A stretch of 64,000 nt of DNA from Branchipolynoe longqiensis (GCA_030323885.1 CM059199.1:1943923-2007922), one strand, 5' to 3'; positions 43,057 through 54,066 are shown, counted from the stretch's first letter. Made by a program: numbers and translations. The notes: a model not told the origin generated them from the letters alone.

Positions 43057-43442
43057 AAGTGCCTGTCACACTATGGCGGATTGAGCAAACGGACAAAGAA
43101 TATTCTAGTCCGGTGGTATTCGGACTTGAAATGTATCGATTAAGTAATGGATGGGTAACGGACAGGTAACGGACGATAACAGTTGATAACATATGTAACG
43201 ATCAACGGACAATTCAGAATACAAAAAGAAGTAACAATGGCAACGGATGGGGAACGGACAGTAATGGATAATAACCACATAGGTCAGTCTGGCGCAATCT
43301 GTTAATATGCTCAAAACTTGTAACGGATCGGGCCGGATATCAATGGATATGCAGCGGACACAAACCGGACTTTGCCAGATATCAACAGACTTTGTTTGGT
43401 TTCTTTCTGTTTCCCCAATCCGGTGAGGTGTGATTGAGCCTT
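43057..43442 (+). mobile_element. TIR-3 element, complete (386 bp)
   Basis: Left end AAGTGCCTGTCACACTATGG then CGGATTGAGCAAACGGACA. Right end TTTCCCCAATCCGGTGAGG then GTGTGATTGAGCCTT. TA lies at both borders (43055-43056, 43443-43444). The interior carries at least eight ACGGACA/ACGGATG-type sites and the same TAGTCCGGTGGTATTCGG block as the 22397 copy. Confidence 0.85.
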
Positions 43443-43587
43443 TAGCTTCGTTTCTTCCCTTTCTAACTTACCTCATCCTAGCTCAGTGGACAGTTAGTTC
43501 TCGGACATGCCGAGTAGTGGTATCTTGTTGGAGCCACAATATGTTATTTCCATGTAAACCACGCGCGGGAACAATTCATAACCGCCT
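43443..43587. other. Short unique stretch
   Basis: Nothing recognised. It ends in a C run at 43588-43600. Confidence 0.4.
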
Positions 43588-44108
43588 CCCCCCCCCCCCC
43601 ACACACACACACAAACAGACACTCACAAACACACACATACACACACACACATACACACACCGACACACAGACAAACACTCAAACGCAGACACACACACAG
43701 TTACACACACAGACAGACATTCACAAACACCGACACAGACATACCCATGCAGAAAGACACACACATACAGACAATCACAAACACAGACACACACAATCAC
43801 AAACACATACATACACAGAGACACACACACAGACATACAATCAAAAACACACACACATACACAGACACCCACATACACACCGACATACACACACAGACAA
43901 TCAAACACAGACACACACACAGACACATACACACACTTGCAGACAGACACACACAGACAATCACAAACACCGACACAGGCAGACAATCACAAACACAGAC
44001 ACACACACACAGATATACAATCACAAACACAGACACGCACACAGACACACACACAGACAGACAATCACAAACACAGACACACACAGACACACTCAGACAC
44101 ACAAAGAC
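43588..44108. repeat. CACAGACA / ACAATCACAAACACAGA minisatellite
   Basis: A long CA-based array with a recurring AGACAATCACAAACAC phrase at irregular 30-60 base spacing. Open frames on both strands (244 and 136 codons) are artefacts. Confidence 0.9.
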
Positions 44109-44555
44109 AACCTTCCCTCACCAGCCGAAAACACCCGAGTGTATATTCATACAGAACTGTCTGATATACGATGGATAGTAACTCTATGAAATAACACTCA
44201 TTCTGCTGCATGCCGCGCCTTGAAAGATGCATATTCTGCACAGTATGTGCATATTCAGGAATTAAGCGCTGGAGATAACTATTCCGACTTATGAGTGGCG
44301 CCTAGTAGATACAGAATTTCTGCAGTAATATTCCCGGCTTGGCTCTGTCGGGAAGCCGTCCTAATATGACCTTATATGTTGATAGGAGGTAAAACAACAA
44401 CAAACAAACTGTCAGAAAGTCAATCCCACGCACTCCTCCACATATAATGACACATACCTATCCTGCCAGTGGGATAATCAAACATGCGCCCGTTACTTCA
44501 TCACAAATGGTCAATGGACCATTGATATACTGTAATAAATACCCCAACCTGTTGA
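44109..44555. other. Unique DNA and a SINE-A tail piece
   Basis: 44350-44410 is a plus-strand SINE-A 3' end (GCCGTCCTAATATGACCTT, AAAACAACAACAAACAAAC). The rest is unique. Confidence 0.6.
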
Positions 44556-44669
44556 ATTGCATTGCCTAGTCCGATGAAAGTCTCAACATTTGAGCCTCCA
44601 TGTCCAGCTTATCAATATCGGCGTACTTGTTGATCATTTGTTGCTGCATAGAAAGGAATAGTAGTAAGT
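44556..44669 (-). mobile_element. TIR-1 piece split by SINE-A
   Basis: TTGCATTGCCTAGTCCGATGA marks one terminus, and TTTGTTGCTGCATAGAAAGG is the typical interior. It is cut at 44678 by the SINE-A insertion and continues after it with AACCTGTGAGTGCTGG. Confidence 0.7.
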
Positions 44670-44678
44670 CAGTAATAT

Positions 44679-45018
44679 AGATGTTTGTTTGTTGTTTTAC
44701 GTCCTAGCAACATCTAAGGTCATATCAGGACGGGTACCGACTTGTGACAGTGCACTCATGGCGACTTTATAGTGCTGTTCCACTGGGAAACCAGGCCGGC
44801 GGCCCCATGACCTGATATCCCACTCAGCCAGATTATCCTGACACTGAGCCAACCCAGGCCCTGCCCTGTCACATTAATGCCGAGCGCCTGGCTAGGTAGT
44901 GATAAGTATACATTTTTTAAGTCATTGGTTTGACTCGATCAGGGTTCGAATCCAGAACCCCACGATCTACCAGCACAGGAGACGGATGCTCTAACTCATT
45001 CGTCCATACCGTCTGGTC
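44679..45018 (-). mobile_element. SINE-A, full-length, with 9-bp target duplication
   Basis: The best complete copy. The reversed tail TTTGTTTGTTGTTTTACGTC is at the left, and the reversed head (AGGGTTCGAATCC, GCTCTAACTCATTCGTCC) is at the right. CAGTAATAT flanks both sides (44670-44678 and 45019-45027), showing target-site duplication on insertion into TIR-1 DNA. Length is 340 bp. Confidence 0.9.
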
Positions 45019-45055
45019 CAGTAATATGGAACCTGTGAGTGCTGGAGCCTATAGT

Positions 45056-45373
45056 AAAGTTTGTTTCATTTAACGATGCCTCTGGAGCATATTGATTTTT
45101 GTATCCTCGCCTATTGGATGTCAAACATATGGTCATTCTGACATATTTCTTTGAAGGGAGCCTGGTTCTGCCAAATAGGCTACTCTTTCCGATAAGCAGC
45201 TAGGGGTCTTTTATGTGCACTTTCCCACAGATAGGATAGCACATACAACAACGATTGATGAACCAATTGTGGACCACCGGTTGGAACGGAAAATAGCACA
45301 AACTGCAAATGGGTCCACTGAGCAGGATCGTTCGGATGAACCACACCTTCACAGGTGGACACTGTGTCTCCAT
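45056..45373 (-). mobile_element. SINE-D (molluscan type) with 13-bp target duplication
   Basis: It begins TTTCATTTAACGATGCCTC and contains CTATTGGATGTCAAACATATG, GGGGTCTTTTATGTGCAC, TCCCACAGATAGGATAGCAC and GGTTGGAACGG. I recognise this series of phrases from a repeat widespread in gastropods and bivalves. TGGAGCCTATAGT occurs at 45043-45055 and 45374-45386, a clear 13-bp target duplication. Orientation is inferred from the AACAAA-type tail being at the left. Confidence 0.8.
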
Positions 45374-45600
45374 TGGAGCCTATAGTGTCAGAATTCTACC
45401 AAGCATATTGTTTTTTCTTTCTGCCCGGTTGTTATTTTGTTGCCGCATAGAAGGGAAAACATATTAAAGTCAATTTAACAGAACTGTTAAAGTGTGAGAA
45501 GCACGCTAAATTAATTTATCATATTTGCACTTCAATTATACCGTAGGTTAATCATTTTAAAGCAAAGTTACTTCGACCTAAAAGTAATATAGATTAATTA
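45374..45600 (-). mobile_element. TIR-1 material, interior
   Basis: GTGTCAGAATTCTACCAAGC, TTGTTGCCGCATAGAAGGG, AACAGAACTGTTAAAGTGTG and TTATACCGTAGGTTAATC are TIR-1 interior phrases. The GCATAGAAGGG phrase appears a second time relative to 44556-44669, so two TIR-1 copies or a duplication may be present. Confidence 0.6.
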
Positions 45601-45866
45601 GGCCAGACGGGATGGCCGAATGGGTTAGAGGGTCCGTCTCCCATGTTGGTAGATCGTGGGTTCGAACCCTGGTTGAGTCAATGACTTAAAAATTGATACT
45701 TGTCGCTTCCTAGTCAGGAGCTTGGCATTATTAAGTTGGGGCAAGGAGCAGTGGTTTGTTTGTTTGTTGTTGTTTTACGTCCTAGCAACATCTAAGGTCA
45801 TATCAGGAGCAGTGGAATGAGGAAGACCAATTGAAATTTCCCCTCCTTTAACAACTAATGTACCTT
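45601..45866 (+). mobile_element. SINE-A head joined to a SINE-B 3' tail
   Basis: 45601-45744 is a clean SINE-A head and early body: GACGGGATGGCCGAATGGG (A box), GTGGGTTCGAACCC (B box), CTTGTCGCTTCCTAG. It stops at GGGGCAAGGA. After the nested insert, GCAGTGGAATGAGGAAGACC and GAAATTTCCCCTCC match the very 3' end of the SINE-B copy at 56385-56455. This looks like a chimeric SINE made by template switching, or two abutting truncated copies. Confidence 0.6.
45755..45805 (-). mobile_element. SINE-A tail-only insertion (51 bp) with 10-bp target duplication
   Basis: TTTGTTTGTTTGTTGTTGTT to CTAAGGTCATATCA is the reversed last 50 bases of SINE-A. GGAGCAGTGG lies on both sides (45745-45754 and 45806-45815). 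This is a severely 5'-truncated retroposition event into the SINE above. Confidence 0.85.
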
Positions 45867-45867
45867 A

Positions 45868-46576
45868 TGGGGCTGTCACACTACGACGTAACGACGTCAA
45901 CGTAGGGAGAACGTGAAGAACGTTGAACTTCTCGGCGTAGTATGCAAATTTGGGCACAAGTTGAACGTGGATGCAGCGTAGTGGACGAGAACGTAACGTT
46001 GGTTTTAAAGCGTAGTGATACCGTCAGTCACGAGAGAGGACAACGTCACTACGCTCACGGAACGCTATGAACGTTATTCCATCGCCAGAAGAACGTTACA
46101 TGACGTTAGCTATGTAATGAGACGTTGAACGTCCGTTGAATGCACGTTCTCCTGACGTTTTCCTGACGTTCTCCTGACGTTCCCATTAAGCCTCGTAGGC
46201 TTTTGCACTTGGTTTAATGTGGGTCAACGTAGTGGAATGTAGTGGAACGTAGTGACGTAGTGGACGTAGTGACTAGTGGAACGTAGTGAACGAGTGAACG
46301 TAGTGAGCACGTTGAATACGTCCGTTTAACGTCATTGACGTTCACTGAACGTGAACAGAACGTACGGCGAACGTAAACCCTTACGTTCGACCTACGTCCA
46401 CAGTTTTGAACATGTCCAAAACCTTGACGTAACTCGACGTAACACGACGTAATGTGACGTAGCTCGACGTCATTCTAACGTCATTTTGACGTCATCATGA
46501 CGTAACCCAACGTCATGACGAAAAATGATCACGTTAGGCTCACGTTGGCTCGTCACGTCGTAGTGTGACAGGGGTA
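45868..46576. mobile_element. TIR-4 element, ACGT-saturated (709 bp)
   Basis: Ends are inverted: TGGGGCTGTCACACTACGAC and GTCGTAGTGTGACAGGGGTA, with TA at both borders (45866-45867, 46577-46578). The inside is built almost entirely of AACGT, GACGT and ACGTAGTGGA units, dozens of them, including palindromic TGACGTCA near 46487. No open frame of note. Only one copy lies in the window, so its family status is inferred from the perfect ends. Confidence 0.85.
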
Positions 46577-46895
46577 TAAGCATATTGGAGGGAACACTGA
46601 TACAATTAGTAGAACCTGTTACTGCACACCAATGGTGTCAGTGTTATGGCGTGCTTGCCAAAATTCACTGTCCATGGTTGTACTTCAAATATCTCCAAAG
46701 ATAACCATTTAAAACAAAATTTACTTCAAACTAAAGTAAGCGATCAATGTAACATATTTACCTTTAAAAAAATGACCTAAATTCAAAAACCACCAAACTC
46801 CATTTACTTCAAACTAAAGTAAGCGATCAATGTAACTAACATATTTACCTTTAAAAAAATGACCTAAATTCAAAAACCACCAAACTATGCATCTT
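46577..46895 (-). mobile_element. TIR-1, right part with 83-bp tandem duplication
   Basis: AGAACCTGTTACTGCACACC, GGTGTCAGTGTTATGGCGTG and CCAAACTATGCATCTTTAAC are TIR-1. TTACTTCAAACTAAAGTAAG begins at 46721 and 46804, giving two 83-87 bp units. It follows TIR-4 directly. Confidence 0.8.
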
Positions 46896-47027
46896 TAACT
46901 TGTTTAAGCATTTGTTAATTTTTAGAAGTCATGTCACCGCTGCCTTAGATGTTACCAGGACGTAAAACTCCAAGAACCAACCACTTCCTCGTCTATTTGG
47001 CTAGCATGTCCCAGTCAGACACCCCGC
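46896..47027. other. Short stretch with a SINE-A tail piece
   Basis: 46940-46983 reads CTTAGATGTTACCAGGACGT and AAAACTCCAAGAACCAACC, a SINE-A 3' end on the plus strand. Confidence 0.6.
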
Positions 47028-47148
47028 CCCCTGTACACCTACACACACTCACACACCCACACACATACACTCACATCCACACCCACCCTCACACACACTC
47101 ACACATACACACACATACACACACATACACACACTCACACACTCACCC
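47028..47148. repeat. CA microsatellite
   Basis: CACACTCACACA and ACACATACACAC units. Confidence 0.9.
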
Positions 47149-47589
47149 CCCTCGTCTCGGGCCGTCCAGTGGCTGGCCTAGTGTAGACCAGCTGCACTGA
47201 GACCACATAAACAAGGCGCACACTGACACCCACTAGCGTAAAGCGGGCCGCTACATGGCCGCTACATGGCCCCGTAACACGGACTGTGGACCCCCGCCCC
47301 CTGCCTAGACCCTTTATCGCCGTTTTTTTATGTCCTCACTTCGATGCTAGTGAAGGCTGACCGCCTACCTCCACCCCCCCGTCCCCCGTCCCCCCTCCAC
47401 GCTTGACCCCTCCTCCCCCAATCCACTCACCCGCACCACGCGAACCAACCGCAGATTTACGGTACCGCACCAACAAACTGGATCACATAAAGTTGCAAGA
47501 CGCGCCATTTTCGACCGCCCCCCAACACACATACTACTTACTACTCCTTCCTACTCCTCTATGTTCTACCGGCCCCTAACACACATCTC
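47149..47589. other. Unassigned C-rich DNA
   Basis: Unique and C-rich, including CCCCCCGTCCCCCGTCCCCC near 47374. No gene recognised. Confidence 0.4.
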
Positions 47590-48172
47590 CACCCCTACTC
47601 ATACCCATACTCATACCCATACCCATACCCATAGTCATACTTATACTCATACCCATACCCATTCTCATACCCATTCTCATACCCATTCTCATACCCATTC
47701 TCATACCCATACTCATACCCATACCCATAGTCATTCTTATACTCATACCCATACCCATTCTCATACCCATTATCATACCCATTCTCAAACCCATACCCAT
47801 AGTTATACTTATACTCATACCCATACCCATAGTCATACCCATACTCATACCCATACCCATTCTCATACCCATAGTCATACTCATTCTCATACTATTCTCA
47901 TACTCATACTCATACCCATACCCATTCTCATACCCATAGTCATGCTCATACCCATACACATTCTCATACCCATTCTCATACCCATACTCATACTCATACT
48001 CATACCCAAACTCATACCCATAACCATGCCTATACCCATAAGCATACTCATACCCATACACATAGTCATACCCATACTCATACCCATATTCATATTCATC
48101 GCCATACTCATACCCACAATCATACCCATACTCATTCCCATGCTCATACTCATAGTCACACTCATACTACTT
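47590..48172. repeat. CATACC/CATACT hexamer array, about 0.58 kb
   Basis: Units of CATACC, CATACT, CATAGT and CATTCT in mixed order for nearly 600 bases. A 416-codon plus frame and Met/Gly/Tyr-rich minus frames result from the hexamer period. A related array is at 63075-63310. Confidence 0.95.
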
Positions 48173-48735
48173 TTCCACCTGTTCCACATTTACCCTCCTT
48201 TCCACCTTTTCCTACTCTTCTTCGTTTCCATCACCTTCCGCTTCTTCCACTCTTCTTCCTCCTCTTCAATTTCTTCCCCTCCTCCTCATCTTCCCTCTTC
48301 CTATTCCTACCTCCTTCCATCGTTTCTTCCCATTCCCCCTTCTCCTCCCTTTCCCCATCTCCCTCCTCCTCTCTTCTCCTTATTTTCATTTCTTCTTCCC
48401 GTTATCTCTTTCACTCCCTCTTTTCCTTCGTTTCCTTCGTTTCCTACGCTTCCTCCTTCATGTGTCCCCTTTTCCGCCCTTTCCCCATTCTCCTGTTCCT
48501 CCTCTTCATTACCTCCTTTAATCATTTTTCTCATTTTCCCAATTTATTGTTATCATCTCCCCTGTCTTCCCCTCTCTTCCTCATTTCCACCCCCCCTCAA
48601 TTTGTTGTTATCATCTCCCCTCTCTTCCCCTCTCTTCCTCATTTCCACCCCCTCTTCCTCCATTTCCATCCCTTTCTACCGTGTTCCCCTCCCGACCCTT
48701 CTCCAAACCTTCCCCCCCCCCCCCCATTCCCTCCC
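48173..48735. repeat. Polypyrimidine tract
   Basis: TTCCTCCTC, CTTTCCCC and similar units. A duplicated phrase around TTGTTGTTATCATCTCCCCT lies at about 48545 and 48602. A C run of 15 at 48711-48725 ends the tract. Confidence 0.9.
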
Positions 48736-50094
48736 TCTAGCTGCTTCTTCCCACTGGGTGCGAGCGCACCCACCAGTCTATTGGCGCAACAATCCAATAA
48801 ATGGAGACTAAAAAAAAAAGAGTCGATAAATAAACAGGCCCATGAATTCTCTGGATGGCGAAATGCTAGAGATTCAATTCGGCCACGTGGTCCGGCTGTC
48901 ATTCCAGCAGTAACGGAATCACGCCTGGCATTCACGCTCCTTCTCGCTGATCACAGGGAAAAAATATAAATAATAACACCCCCCCCCCACACCTTACTGC
49001 GTTGGGGATACTACAATTCATTGTTGGTGGCATAGATTCGATTTGTCCGTAGATTTAGAGCTAATTGTGTGGGTTTTTTCCCCCATGAAGTCACCTCCCC
49101 GACTTGCTAATCATTAAGAGCATTGTTGCTTTATTTTATTTTTCATATCTATTTAGATTTTTTTTAAATTTATTTAGAAGGCTGGGTGGGCGCCAATTGA
49201 GACCAAATGAAACAAAGTTTCGATATTAGAACCGTCCCCATTTCCGTCTAGTTACATGACTGCATAAATAAATATATGACGGATCGAGTGTATGAACTGC
49301 GTTTGTCCTGATTAAAAATATGTAAAAATTAAAAATTTAGAAAAAAAGAAAAAAAGTTGAATAATGGCCAACCAAGGCCTCCGAGTGATTTTCCCCGTAG
49401 TGGGTGGTTTTTGTCCTCATATGAACCCATTCTTGTCTGCTGGCCTAGAATTCTTGGAAGTAGGATGTGGAGAATGCAAATTATGTACTGAATAGGAGCG
49501 TCCTATGCTGCTGGGACGTACGCAATATTTCAACTTTGTTCACACGCTGAACCAAATGCCTGCCTCCACACGGGCCACCGGTGACGAGTGTTTAATTGAT
49601 CTGATACGTCACACTGATGTTCCTTTGTTTGAGCAAATCCTACTTTGATCGTGCTTAGTCTGTGTAGGTAGGTGACTGTTGGGAGGGGGTTGGGTTGAGG
49701 GTTGAGAGGGGGTGTCGATTCGTTGCGTGTCGAATCATAGGCCCTTATTAATGCGTGAGCAACTCAGGGATCCAACAGGGGTAGGAGCAGTTAATCCTTT
49801 CCCCCAGCCTTCAGGCCTAAGGAGTCTTAGTGGCCCTGGGCCCTGATAAACCCCCCTGCCCCACCCCCACATACACGCGGACACACTCCTTACTCCCTGC
49901 CTCACACACCCCACAAAAAAACCACCCAACAACACCCTAATCACCCACGATATATCACCCAGTAAACTACAGGGAGTGTGGGCTAGGGAGGGGGTGAGGA
50001 GAGCAGAGAAGAGATTTCAAATCGGACTATGCTCTAACTTGGGATAATAGCTCCTTCTTCTTTGATGACTCGAGCCATCAGCCATGGCCTTTGT
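48736..50094. other. Mostly unique DNA, no gene seen
   Basis: 48840-48960 has a faint reversed tRNA-head look (CGAAATGCTAGAGATTC, GGCCACGTGGTCCGGC), too weak to call. 49050-49640 is AT-rich and unique. 49680-50000 is mixed. Open frames are short and unrecognised. Confidence 0.4.
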
Positions 50095-50575
50095 CAAAGA
50101 GCAGGAATTGTTCTTGGGAAGACCGATCCCCCCTCCCCCCCCCCCCCCCCCCCTCCTCCTCCTCCTATCCCACCGCTCCTCTCGCTGGACATAAACCAAG
50201 AGGCATAGCTTGTGTTGGGGATGGGATGGGATGGGAGAGAAGAAGGTTGGGGGGGGGGGGAGGTGGTGAGTGAGTGGTGGTGGTTGGAGGGTGGGGGGGG
50301 GGGTGTACTGAGGCCACCGGAATTATTTACCTTAATCGTCGCCAGTTGATGGATCTACCCCTGTATATATCGGAGCCGCCCGTTGCCTCTATTTGTACCA
50401 GCAATGGATAGGCTCTGTCCAGGTCTTGTCGGTGGGGATTTTTTTTGCTGGTCTTTAACCAAAGCAAGTAGTATTTGATGGGGCACCTTGTCATTGCGGG
50501 TGTATATACCTGTTGCCCTCCACCCCAACTCCCCCACCCACACCCACACCCACACCCACACCCACACCCTGCCCA
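50095..50575. repeat. C and G homopolymers and (CCCACA)n
   Basis: A C-rich run at about 50127-50153 is followed by CCT units to 50166. G runs lie at about 50249-50259 and 50291-50302. A CCCACA array occupies 50534-50569. About 200 bases of unique DNA lie between. Confidence 0.85.
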
Positions 50576-51330
50576 CAATATGAGGTGCTGGGGGTGGTGG
50601 CCAGGGTACTGGAGGAGAGACCTGATCGCCCGTAATAAACAAACCAGCACATCCATTCATTGCCTCCTGCTCTATTAGTATTAGGGGCAATTTTGCCCGA
50701 TAAAAAGGAAGAGATGGACCTTTTTCCGGGCCTGTTTTGTATGTAAGTAGCGAGGCGTTGACGACCGTGGAGGAAGCCTTGGTGGGGAGGGAGAGAAGGA
50801 CCCGTCAGAAGCACACCTGGACGTCGGGAGAGATCATACTAGCACATAAACCTCTCGCCCACCACATAACCCCGACACCCGGCCTCCCCCTGCCCGCCTG
50901 CCCGCCTAGCCCCCCCCCCCCCTGGTCACCCACCCAGGACCCCCCGCCCGATCCCGGTCCCCGAGGCCGCGCCGACACCTTCCACTCGGATCCCGACAAT
51001 ACAGACACCTCGGGAGGGACGTGACACCTCAACCAAACCCCCGCTTGGATCGTGGATCTTGGATCTTGGATCGCAGGTGGCTGGCTCCCCAACCGACCGA
51101 CCGACCGTCCGTCCGAACCCCGAGATTCGCCCGGAGGACGGCAAACCCAGATACACGGGGGTTTGTTTGTTTGTTTGTTTGTTAAGTATTTCTTTATTGT
51201 CTTCCATTCAACAACGGAAATCAAATCTGGTTATTTATTGCTATTATCTGTATGGTCTGTATGCTATAATTAGTGGTATTTTGATAAGTAAGACAGTCTC
51301 TCCTCACTCCTCTCCCCACTCCACGCCAGC
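50576..51330. other. Unassigned DNA with small arrays
   Basis: A C run at about 50910-50922, a CCGA/CCGT tetramer array at 51098-51116 and GTTT units at 51161-51182. Otherwise moderate-GC unique sequence. Confidence 0.45.
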
Positions 51331-51600
51331 CCGCATCCGATATTGATTAAACTCGCCCGCCTGCCCCTGGTAGCGGCTCCGGGTCCGGGGCGGAGGGCAC
51401 ACCGGTGAGAGCCCCTCCCGCTGCCGGGCGCCGCAGCCCTCCAGGCCCGGTGAATTCTTCCCGCACCTGGCGCTCTCTGCCCCGACCTCGCGGCCCGGGT
51501 ACGGGAGGCCGTGGCGCCGGGGTGCGGAACCCGTTCGGCGGTGCTATTTGTTTGCCCTAATTTACTAACTCCCACAAGCTGTAAGTTTTAGTCATTCAAT
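51331..51600. other. CpG-rich island ending in a donor-like site
   Basis: Dense CpGs at 51355-51545 (GGCTCCGGGTCCGGGGCGG, GCGGCCCGGGTACGGG). It is followed by CAAGCTGTAAGTTTTAG, which looks like a splice donor (GTAAGT), at about 51579. The AT content rises sharply afterwards. A first exon and start of an intron is conceivable, but I cannot identify a protein. Confidence 0.3.
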
Positions 51601-52592
51601 CTAGCTTGTCAGCAGGAAATAGTATTGTTCAGTTTCGATTCGTCTTAGATTTTGTGAGTCATTTCAATCCGTGGTAAAATTTGAATAATACCGGACATAT
51701 ATTAGTTTTTTCCTGGCGGGGTCTGCGGGGCCCTTCCCCCGATCCGCTCTCTCCGGCACCCGGTGCTGTCAGGGCCGACTGTTTCTGACCGTTTCTGACC
51801 CTTCCAGGACTGTGGCTCTGCGCCTATAGATAATTTATTCGATAAGAATGCGAGTTAATTATTGTGTAAACATATCGTTTTACTTAAAAGGCTAATTATT
51901 GGGTCTATATATTAAACGGCTAATTATTGTGGCAACATATTATTTTATTTTATATGTGTATTGTAGTATATTGATCGGCACTAATCTTTTAGATAAATTT
52001 GAGTCAATGATCTGAAAAGGACAGGCGATAATAATGTAGATATCGGGTATGTTTTGATTAATTTACTTGTTGGTGGTGCCATTAGAATTACATAACAGAA
52101 TGTAAACAAATGGCCATGTTTTGTTATATATGCAAAGTGTGCAGCAATCCATTCAAAATTTTCTCCGAAAAATCATCAATCTTAGTGCGCCTTCCAAATC
52201 GTTTTCTACAGTAACCGGGAAATGCTATAGAATTCAACATTCCGTGGGCTATATATATTAATTATATATTTATATATATATATATATATAAATATGCTTC
52301 AGTGGAAATATTGTTTTTAAATATCGACATCAACTTAAAAATAGAATATTTCCATCCGTGAAGAAAGAATAAAGTCGATTGGGTCCAATTGGTTTACATT
52401 TGAGAATTAGTTGGTTAAACTGTTGCTTAACACTTTAATGTTCCCTTGCATGTCTGTCTGTAATCGGGTCGTGTGTGCCGCATCACTGAGCACAACCAGA
52501 CCGTGACTTTACCATACCATTCAAAATCTCTGAATTAACACCTCCTCACAGAGTGAGTATTTCCGCCGATCCCGTTATGTCCAATGCTATTG
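51601..52592. other. AT-rich unique DNA with TAATTATTG triplet
   Basis: TAATTATTG occurs at 51856-51864, 51893-51901 and 51921-51929, the last two preceded by GGC or CGGC. The core is homeodomain-like. A duplicated TGACCGTTTCTGACC lies near 51785. A small TA array lies at 52270-52290. No gene recognised. Confidence 0.35.
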
Positions 52593-52944
52593 TTAAAGCT
52601 GCATAGTCCGATTACAACATCAATTTGTCAAAACCAAAATAATTTTCTAAATTGGATTTGACGTATTTACCTTCGATACTGGTGCACTTATTAAACAATT
52701 GTTGCCAGACAGCTGGGAATAGTGAGGCAATTGAATAGAACCTGTTACTGCAGAAGGCGATAGTGTCGGAGTTTTTCGAAGCTTGTCAAAATTAATTTAG
52801 CATGGTTGCACTTCAAATATCTAAAAAGTTACCCACTTGAAATAAAAATGACTTCACGCTAAAGTAAGGTACATTATAATGAACAACCTAATGTATTTAT
52901 CTAAAAAAATCTCGAAAATCTCAAAAACCATCGGACTATGCAAC
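52593..52944 (-). mobile_element. TIR-1 element (352 bp)
   Basis: TTAAAGCTGCATAGTCCGATT at the left and ACCATCGGACTATGCAAC at the right. The interior is typical (GATACTGGTGCACTTATTAA, GAACCTGTTACTGCAGAAGG). The last few terminal bases at the right have been lost. Confidence 0.85.
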
Positions 52945-53157
52945 GTGTTTGCCAGAACCGAACGGATGCGACACTGAGATTATCCAGAAACGGAGGTTTA
53001 TAATAACAAGTACCGGGTGTCTATCTAATCATAATAGCGGGAAGCACTTTGGAATGTTTTGCAGACGACAATTTATCATTCCACTGACAACTTCTGAACA
53101 CTGGTCATATTTGGCGCCAAATAGGTCAGACGGTCATCCTATAGCGTCTGTCTGGGA

Positions 53158-53189
<32 letters not shown>

Positions 53190-53499
53190 AAGAAGCAATT
53201 GTCAACGAGCTATAAACAAAGGAGACTCTGAAGTTTATTATCTTTACATGCGCGTTAGAGGCAGACGACATTGAAGGTCACTGCACTGCCCCGCACAGTC
53301 GATTCTACACGTGACCTAGATAGCGCATCAGCGCGTTCCTAATGGCGACCAGAGTTCATTTAGGACTATGAAATCCGATGCCCAAGGATACATTCAGGCG
53401 CCATCAATCATCATGTCATAGATCACACGTGACCAGCCTCGCCATCTGCGATGTATATACACATGTGGGCCACGCTGAGCTACCTGCGGTCAAGTCATG
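52945..53499. other. Unique DNA with a (CTAT)n array
   Basis: CTAT units at 53159-53189. 53200-53490 is unique and contains CTATAAACAAAGGAG (overlapping FOX- and SOX-like cores) at about 53208-53222. No gene recognised. Confidence 0.35.
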
Positions 53500-53822
53500 T
53501 TTATTTGTTTGTTGTTGTTATACGTCCTAGCAACATCTAAGGTCATATCAGGATGGGTACCGACTTGTGACAGTGCGTACTCATGGAGACTTTATAGTGC
53601 TGCCCCACTGGGAAACCAGGCCACCAGCACCATGACCTGATATCCCACTCAGTCACATTATCCTGACACTGAGCCAACCAGTCCTTGCCCTATCCTAATA
53701 ATGCCGAGCGCCTGGCTAGGAATCGACCAGTATCAATTTTAAAGTCATTGGTTACTCACGATACCATGGTCTACCGACACGGGGGACGGATGCTCTAACT
53801 CATTCGGCCATCCCGTCTGGTC
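53500..53822 (-). mobile_element. SINE-A, full-length
   Basis: Reversed tail (TTTATTTGTTTGTTGTTGTT), complete body, and reversed head with ACTCATTCGGCCATCCCGTC. The B-box region is partly deleted (TTGGTTACTCACG where other copies have the GTTCGAAC core). TCAAGT occurs at both flanks as a possible short target duplication. Confidence 0.85.
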
Positions 53823-54066
53823 AAGTAAAGTTTGCAGCGGGGACCAAGAGTTTGTTACGCCCTTTTATGGGTTAATGCATGAATTGTGTTGGGCCTGCTG
53901 TTTGGTACACTTTAATGGAATCACGGATTCGTGGTCCGCATTGTGGCCCTGATGAGCATCGAGTATCTTGGTGGGATCTAATCTGTTTTCGATACAGTCA
54001 TGAATCATTAAGTCATGATTCATTCAAGATGACCTAGCTTCCGCAGCGCAACATGTCGGTCAGCTC
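53823..54066. other. Short unique stretch
   Basis: A direct repetition of AAGTCATGATTCATT near 54000-54030. Nothing else recognised. Confidence 0.4.

Noticed and set aside
43430..44178. Thr/His-rich frame of 244 codons
   Set aside because: Translation of the CA/CAGA minisatellite, open on both strands.
47561..48811. 416-codon plus-strand frame as a gene
   Set aside because: It reads the CATACC hexamer array and the adjoining CT tract; opposite-strand frames over the same DNA are also long.
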